64,000 nucleotides of DNA from the NCBI GenBank assembly GCA_016789365.1, contig JAEURH010000001.1, positions 1-64,000 of the forward strand, read 5' to 3'. Under the pieces are notes generated by a model, which saw only the letters and a program-made list of their open reading frames with translations, was not told the DNA's origin and searched no databases. Below, one piece after another: positions 60,290 through 64,000 of the stretch; positions within the stretch are counted from its first letter, which is position 1, and each line of letters starts with the position of its first letter. The translations under genes and the position numbers were made by a program. This DNA comes from Anaerolineales bacterium. Its GTDB lineage: Bacteria; Chloroflexota; Anaerolineae; Anaerolineales; Villigracilaceae.

Positions 60290-61363
60290 ATGAAAAAATT
60301 TTTAATACTGATATTTATCTTTATACTTTCCGCTTGTTCAAACGCCATTTCACTTGAATCAACTCCAACGCCAGTGATAGTTGAGGAGCAGAATCAAGTC
60401 GAAGTCCAGAATGAAGCGGTGGTTTCTCCATCACCAGAGCCATTTCAATTTAGTCTTCCAACGCCGGGGGCAGAACCTATATCAAGTTGGCGACCGCCTT
60501 TGTATCCCGTTCCGTGGGCGATTGCTCCGTATGACCATTTCTTTTTTACACGCCCCATCGCCGCTGACCAAATCAACTGGCCCGTTGCAGATTATCGTTA
60601 TGGTGGTGTGTTTTTTGGGATTAATGTAGTGCATACTGGCGTGGATATTCCGTCACCCGAAGGCACGCCAATTATGGCGGCGGGTGCTGGCACAGTGGTT
60701 TGGGCGGATTGGGGTTTATTTGCTCAAACGCCAGGCAACCAAAGTGACCCGTATGGGCTAGCAGTTGCGATTCGGCACGATTTTGGCTATAACGACGGAC
60801 AACTTTATACAATTTATGCACACATGAGTATGATGAATGTAATTGTTGGGCAACATGTGGAAACGGGAGATATTATTGGCTTTGTTGGTTCAACAGGTGC
60901 AACGACGGGTCCGCATGTCCATTTTGAAGTGCGGATGCCGAATAATTCATTTTTCTATACATATAATCCAGAGTTGTGGATTGCTCCTCCACAGGGTTGG
61001 GGCGTGTTGGCAGGACGCATCATGAATACGAAGGGCGAACTGCTTCAGCAAATGGAAGTGACGGTTACGCCTGAGGCTGGTGGACGCACGTTTACAGTCC
61101 GCACGTATGGCAAAGGTGGCGCAGTTAATCCCGACCCGTATTATCAAGAAAACATGGTGCTAGGCGATTTACCCGCCGGCATTTACAAAGTGACTTTCAA
61201 GTATGAAGACAAACGTATGCAAACATGGGTAGAGATTTTCCCCGGGCAAGTGAGTTACTTTACCTTCAAAGGCACACATGGATTTGATTCAACGCGCCCG
61301 CCCGCGCCAACATTGGATTTCCTTCCGTTAGATTTGCCTGCTACACCAACGCTTCAACCCTAA
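60290..61363 (+). CDS. M23-family metallopeptidase lipoprotein
   Basis: The 357-residue protein has lipobox FILSAC (Cys ~16) and an M23 (LytM-type) domain (~110-245) with the metal ligands in VVHTGVDIPS, YTIYAHMSM and GPHVHFEVR. All catalytic residues are present, so it is predicted to cut peptidoglycan cross-bridges or cross-links. The C-terminal ~110 residues include a beta-rich carboxypeptidase-regulatory-like domain (YFTFKGTHGF). Confidence 0.88.
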   Translation: MKKFLILIFIFILSACSNAISLESTPTPVIVEEQNQVEVQNEAVVSPSPEPFQFSLPTPGAEPISSWRPPLYPVPWAIAPYDHFFFTRPIAADQINWPVADYRYGGVFFGINVVHTGVDIPSPEGTPIMAAGAGTVVWADWGLFAQTPGNQSDPYGLAVAIRHDFGYNDGQLYTIYAHMSMMNVIVGQHVETGDIIGFVGSTGATTGPHVHFEVRMPNNSFFYTYNPELWIAPPQGWGVLAGRIMNTKGELLQQMEVTVTPEAGGRTFTVRTYGKGGAVNPDPYYQENMVLGDLPAGIYKVTFKYEDKRMQTWVEIFPGQVSYFTFKGTHGFDSTRPPAPTLDFLPLDLPATPTLQP

Positions 61364-61414
61364 CCTGAAACTTGGAAACTGACCCCTGAGAAGCTGTTTA
61401 ATAATTCAAAATTT

Positions 61415-61502
61415 ACCAGAGATAAACGGAGATGAACGTAGATTTTGAGAAACCTTGAAAAATTAGTACTTAAAACTCTGTTTATCTTTGTTCATCTCTG
61501 GT
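61415..61502. repeat. ACCAGAGAT...ATCTCTGGT inverted repeat, copy 2
   Basis: An 88-base element, family of 20548-20617, with arms ACCAGAGATAAACGGAGAT / TTTATCTTTGTTCATCTCTGG and outer CTGTTTAA / TTAAACAG. It occupies most of the gap before the recA promoter region. Confidence 0.7.
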
Positions 61503-61553
61503 AAAAAAATAGTTCTTAAACAGTCTCTGAAACCTATTTTCCCTCTTGACCCC

Positions 61554-61581
61554 TTGACGGGCAGAACATCTGTGCTATACT
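61554..61581 (+). promoter_or_regulatory. recA promoter with candidate LexA operator
   Basis: TTGACG (61554-61559) and TATACT (61576-61581) are 16 bases apart. Between them GAACATCTGTGC (61564-61575) matches the Gram-positive-type SOS box GAACNNNNGTTC with one mismatch, overlapping the promoter as an operator should. Confidence 0.65.
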
Positions 61582-61666
61582 CTCGTTATCACTTAACTTG
61601 GCTTAACCGTTATGTTTCTGCATTCCCTTTGTGGTTAAGTACCTTTTACAAAATGGAGAATAAAAA

Positions 61667-62779
61667 ATGGCTAGAAAACGTGCATCCGCTGAACAACCTG
61701 TAGATAATCGAAATATGGATTCCGCCAAACAAGCAATGCTAGACAAAGCAGTTGGCGACATCCTCAAAAACTTTGGTGAAGGCTCCATCATGCCGCTTGG
61801 CAAAGCACAAGGCATGGTCACAGAAGTCTTCCCGACTGGCTCACTTTCATTAGATATTGCCTTAGGCGTTGGCGGTATTCCTCGCGGACGTATCACCGAA
61901 ATTTACGGACCAGAATCTTCTGGTAAAACAACTTTATGTCAACATGTGGTGGCTGAAGCACAAAAAATGGGCGGCACCGCCGCATTCATTGACATGGAAC
62001 ATGCCCTTGACCCTGTCTATGCCGCGCGCTTAGGTGTAGATATTGATAACTTACTTGTCTCTCAACCTGATACAGGTGAGCAAGCCCTTGAAATCGTAGA
62101 AACACTCGTCCGCTCGGGTGCAGTGGATGTTGTCGTGATTGACTCCGTCGCCGCACTTGTACCTCGTTCCGAAATTGAAGGTGACATGGGTGATGCCACT
62201 ATGGGTGTGCAAGCCCGTTTAATGTCACAAGCACTTCGCAAATTAAGCGGTGCCATTAGTCAAACCAAAACCGCAGTTATTTTTACAAATCAACTTCGCC
62301 AAAAAATCGGCGTGATGTTTGGAAACCCTGAAACAACCACAGGTGGTCAGGCATTAAAATTTTATGCCTCACTTCGCCTCGATGTTCGTCGTATTCAATC
62401 TATCAAAGTTGGTGAAGAAGTTATCGGCAATCGTACGCGCGTCAAAGTTGTCAAAAACAAAGTTGCGCCTCCGTTCCGCACTGCTGAGTTTGACATCATG
62501 TTCAACGAAGGCATTTCCAAGAGTGGTGATGTTCTCGATTTAGCAACCAAGTTTGAAGTCATCACGAAGCGTGGCGCATTTTTCTCTTACGGTGATTTAC
62601 GTTTGGGTCAGGGGCGTGAAAATGCAAAAGATTATCTGCGTTCCAACCCCGATTTGATGAATGAAATCGAAGGTGTCATTCGTCAAAAAGCATTGAGTGG
62701 TGAAATTGCTTTGCCGCTTGATATGGGCGATGGTGCAGATGGTGGCGGCGACGTTGGTGGTAACGAAGAAGAAGCATAG
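61667..62779 (+). CDS. recA: Recombinase RecA
   Basis: The 370-residue protein has the RecA core: [10 protein letters not shown] (Walker A), [13 protein letters not shown] (Walker B), the loops [20 protein letters not shown] and [20 protein letters not shown]. The C-terminal tail is acidic ([17 protein letters not shown]). It promotes homologous recombination and SOS induction. Predicted SOS-regulated promoter upstream; terminator immediately downstream. A stretch of about 90 bases between promoter and ATG is the leader. Confidence 0.97.
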   Translation: MARKRASAEQPVDNRNMDSAKQAMLDKAVGDILKNFGEGSIMPLGKAQGMVTEVFPTGSLSLDIALGVGGIPRGRITEIYGPESSGKTTLCQHVVAEAQKMGGTAAFIDMEHALDPVYAARLGVDIDNLLVSQPDTGEQALEIVETLVRSGAVDVVVIDSVAALVPRSEIEGDMGDATMGVQARLMSQALRKLSGAISQTKTAVIFTNQLRQKIGVMFGNPETTTGGQALKFYASLRLDVRRIQSIKVGEEVIGNRTRVKVVKNKVAPPFRTAEFDIMFNEGISKSGDVLDLATKFEVITKRGAFFSYGDLRLGQGRENAKDYLRSNPDLMNEIEGVIRQKALSGEIALPLDMGDGADGGGDVGGNEEEA

Positions 62780-62790
62780 TAAACTTAATA

Positions 62791-62817
62791 GGACACGGCA
62801 ACGTGTCCTATTTTTTT
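62791..62817 (+). terminator. recA terminator, T-tract abutting the next ATG
   Basis: GGACACG-GCAA-CGTGTCC followed by TATTTTTTT; the next gene's ATG begins at 62818, directly after the T run. Confidence 0.85.
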
Positions 62818-63375
62818 ATGATAAAAAACCGCCTCTTCCTTAACCGATATTTGATTCTGCTCTTCATCATTTTCTTAACTTCAAGCTGTGCATCTCAACC
62901 TGCGCCCACACCATTTCGTCCGCCAACATCTATTCCGCCAACGCAACCCCTTGCAACATTAACACCGATTCCTACAACATTGGCATTAACTGAAACGCCA
63001 GCGCAAGAAGTTATTTCATTCACACCCACTTCAACTGTTTGCACAAACGTTTTATCATTTTTAGATGATGTCACTGTGGAAGACGGCACATCTTTTTCAC
63101 CAAACGCACAAATTGATAAACAATGGCTCGTAAAAAATGACGGCACTTGTGATTGGGACTCAACTTATAAACTCAAATGGGTAGGCGGTGACCCAATGTC
63201 TGCCAATACCGAACAACCTTTATATCCTGCGCGGGCTGGCACACAAGCCACATTGCGAATTATTTTTATAGCCCCTACAATTGCTGGAGCATACGAATCC
63301 GCTTGGCAAGCCGTTGACCCTGCTGGAAATTTCTTCGGCGATTTGATTTTTATACAGATTGTTGTAACCCCATAG
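62818..63375 (+). CDS. Lipoprotein with NBR1-type Ig-like domain
   Basis: The 185-residue protein has a signal peptide with lipobox LTSSC, a Thr/Pro linker (~30-65), and an NBR1/FW-type Ig domain (~70-185) with conserved ISPNAQIDKQWLVKNDGTCDW-like segment (AQIDKQWLVKNDGTCDWDS) and WQAVDPAGNFFGD. The ATG directly follows the recA terminator and has no ribosome site, so the gene may depend on leaderless or read-through expression. Extracytoplasmic; function unknown. Confidence 0.75.
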   Translation: MIKNRLFLNRYLILLFIIFLTSSCASQPAPTPFRPPTSIPPTQPLATLTPIPTTLALTETPAQEVISFTPTSTVCTNVLSFLDDVTVEDGTSFSPNAQIDKQWLVKNDGTCDWDSTYKLKWVGGDPMSANTEQPLYPARAGTQATLRIIFIAPTIAGAYESAWQAVDPAGNFFGDLIFIQIVVTP

Positions 63376-63386
63376 GAGTTTTTTTA

Positions 63387-64000
63387 TTGACTTTCGAACA
63401 ATGGATAATCTTCGGCACACTGTTCTTAACCCTCGCCCTATTTATCATCGGACGTTGGCGCTATGACATTGTTGCATTGCTTGCCTTAGTTATTGTCACG
63501 CTCACAGGTTTAATTCCAGTAGAGCAAGCTTTTATCGGGTTCAGCAACCCAGCTGTCATCACGGTTGCGGCGGTGCTTATCCTCAGCCGTGGCTTAAGAA
63601 ATTCTGGCATAGTCGGCATTGTTGGCGGCTGGCTATCAAATCTCAAGGGTGGTATTACTATTCAACTTACTGCATTAACCAGTTTCGTTGCTTTGCTTTC
63701 TGCATTTATGAATAACGTCGGCGCGTTGGCATTGTTATTACCGATTGCATTACAAATTTCAAAAAACAAAAAAATCCCCGCTTCATATTTGATGATGCCG
63801 TTAGCATTTGCATCGTTGCTCGGCGGCATGACCACACTCATCGGCACACCGCCAAACATCATTGCTTCTACCTTTCGGGAAAGCGCGGGCTTGCCCCCTT
63901 TTAAGATGTTTGATTTTTCACCAGTCGGTTTTGGTATTACATTAGCAGGGTTAGCGTTCATTGTCTTAATCGGTTGGCGGTTTATTCCTGTTCGCAAAAG
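63387..64000 (+). CDS. SLC13/DASS-type anion permease (3' partial)
   Basis: From the TTG at 63387 (AGGAG eight bases upstream) the frame stays open to the window end, giving 204 visible residues. It reads LTFEQWIIFGTLFLTLALFI, then IVALLALVIVTLTGLIP, SNPAVITVAAVLILSRGL, FMNNVGALALLLPIA and TTLIGTPPNIIAS. These match SLC13/DASS/CitT-type Na+/anion transporters; the TLIGTPPNI motif is the first SNT-like ion-binding loop. Substrate unknown. Confidence 0.85.
   Translation, partial: MTFEQWIIFGTLFLTLALFIIGRWRYDIVALLALVIVTLTGLIPVEQAFIGFSNPAVITVAAVLILSRGLRNSGIVGIVGGWLSNLKGGITIQLTALTSFVALLSAFMNNVGALALLLPIALQISKNKKIPASYLMMPLAFASLLGGMTTLIGTPPNIIASTFRESAGLPPFKMFDFSPVGFGITLAGLAFIVLIGWRFIPVRK

Overview
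The window looks like a stretch of chromosome from a moderately low-GC member of the Chloroflexota, probably class Anaerolineae. This is an inference from gene content: many Thr/Pro-rich lipoproteins and membrane-anchored proteins, a split-type methylmalonyl-CoA mutase, Chloroflexota-like conserved hypotheticals, small SRP RNA, and a dense load of short palindromic intergenic repeats. There is no phage, plasmid or CRISPR signal. Both window ends cut genes (an MFS-HEAT-cNMP protein on the left, an SLC13-type permease on the right).

Layout. 1-4.8 kb: MFS/HEAT/cyclic-nucleotide-domain protein, DUF309 protein and two site-2-protease-like proteins, the first frameshifted and lacking the catalytic Glu. 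4.9-11 kb: a signalling block with a GAF-SpoIIE phosphatase, an RsbW-type kinase, an RsbV-type antagonist, a CheY-like regulator and a REC-PAS-HD-GYP protein, followed by SRP RNA. 11.2-25.3 kb: envelope proteins and lipoproteins, priA, a phosphoribosyltransferase, a PCu(A)C-type lipoprotein and sbcC. 25.3-29.8 kb: a peptidase cluster (three M42 paralogues and an S51 enzyme). 29.9-34.8 kb: small membrane proteins, T-box-controlled serS, tRNA-Glu, lepB and a dual-specificity phosphatase. 34.9-42 kb: tandem HExxH lipoproteins, a methylmalonyl-CoA mutase subunit and a clostripain-like protease. 42.1-45.1 kb: an operon behind a c-di-GMP-I riboswitch, encoding two small secreted proteins with a shared export motif around an ER/SipW-type signal peptidase. 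45.2-49 kb: an ABC exporter whose ATPase carries two cNMP domains. 49-57.8 kb: a carotenoid oxygenase/SDR/NTF2-like operon, a CPBP protease, a baeRF protein, two methyltransferases and a LuxR-DUF805 fusion. 57.9-64 kb: a beta-propeller lipoprotein, M23 peptidase, recA, an NBR1-Ig lipoprotein and a permease.

The most interesting system is the riboswitch-controlled secretion operon at 42.1-45.1 kb. A clear GEMM/c-di-GMP-I aptamer is followed by an intrinsic terminator, whose 5' arm can alternatively pair with eight bases at the 3' side of the aptamer. The operon resembles SipW/TasA-type fibre loci, and an HD-GYP protein in the same window could influence its ligand. Other notable observations are a serine T-box leader with a genomic repeat inserted between its specifier and antiterminator parts, and several copies of intergenic repeats sitting in frame inside priA and sbcC.
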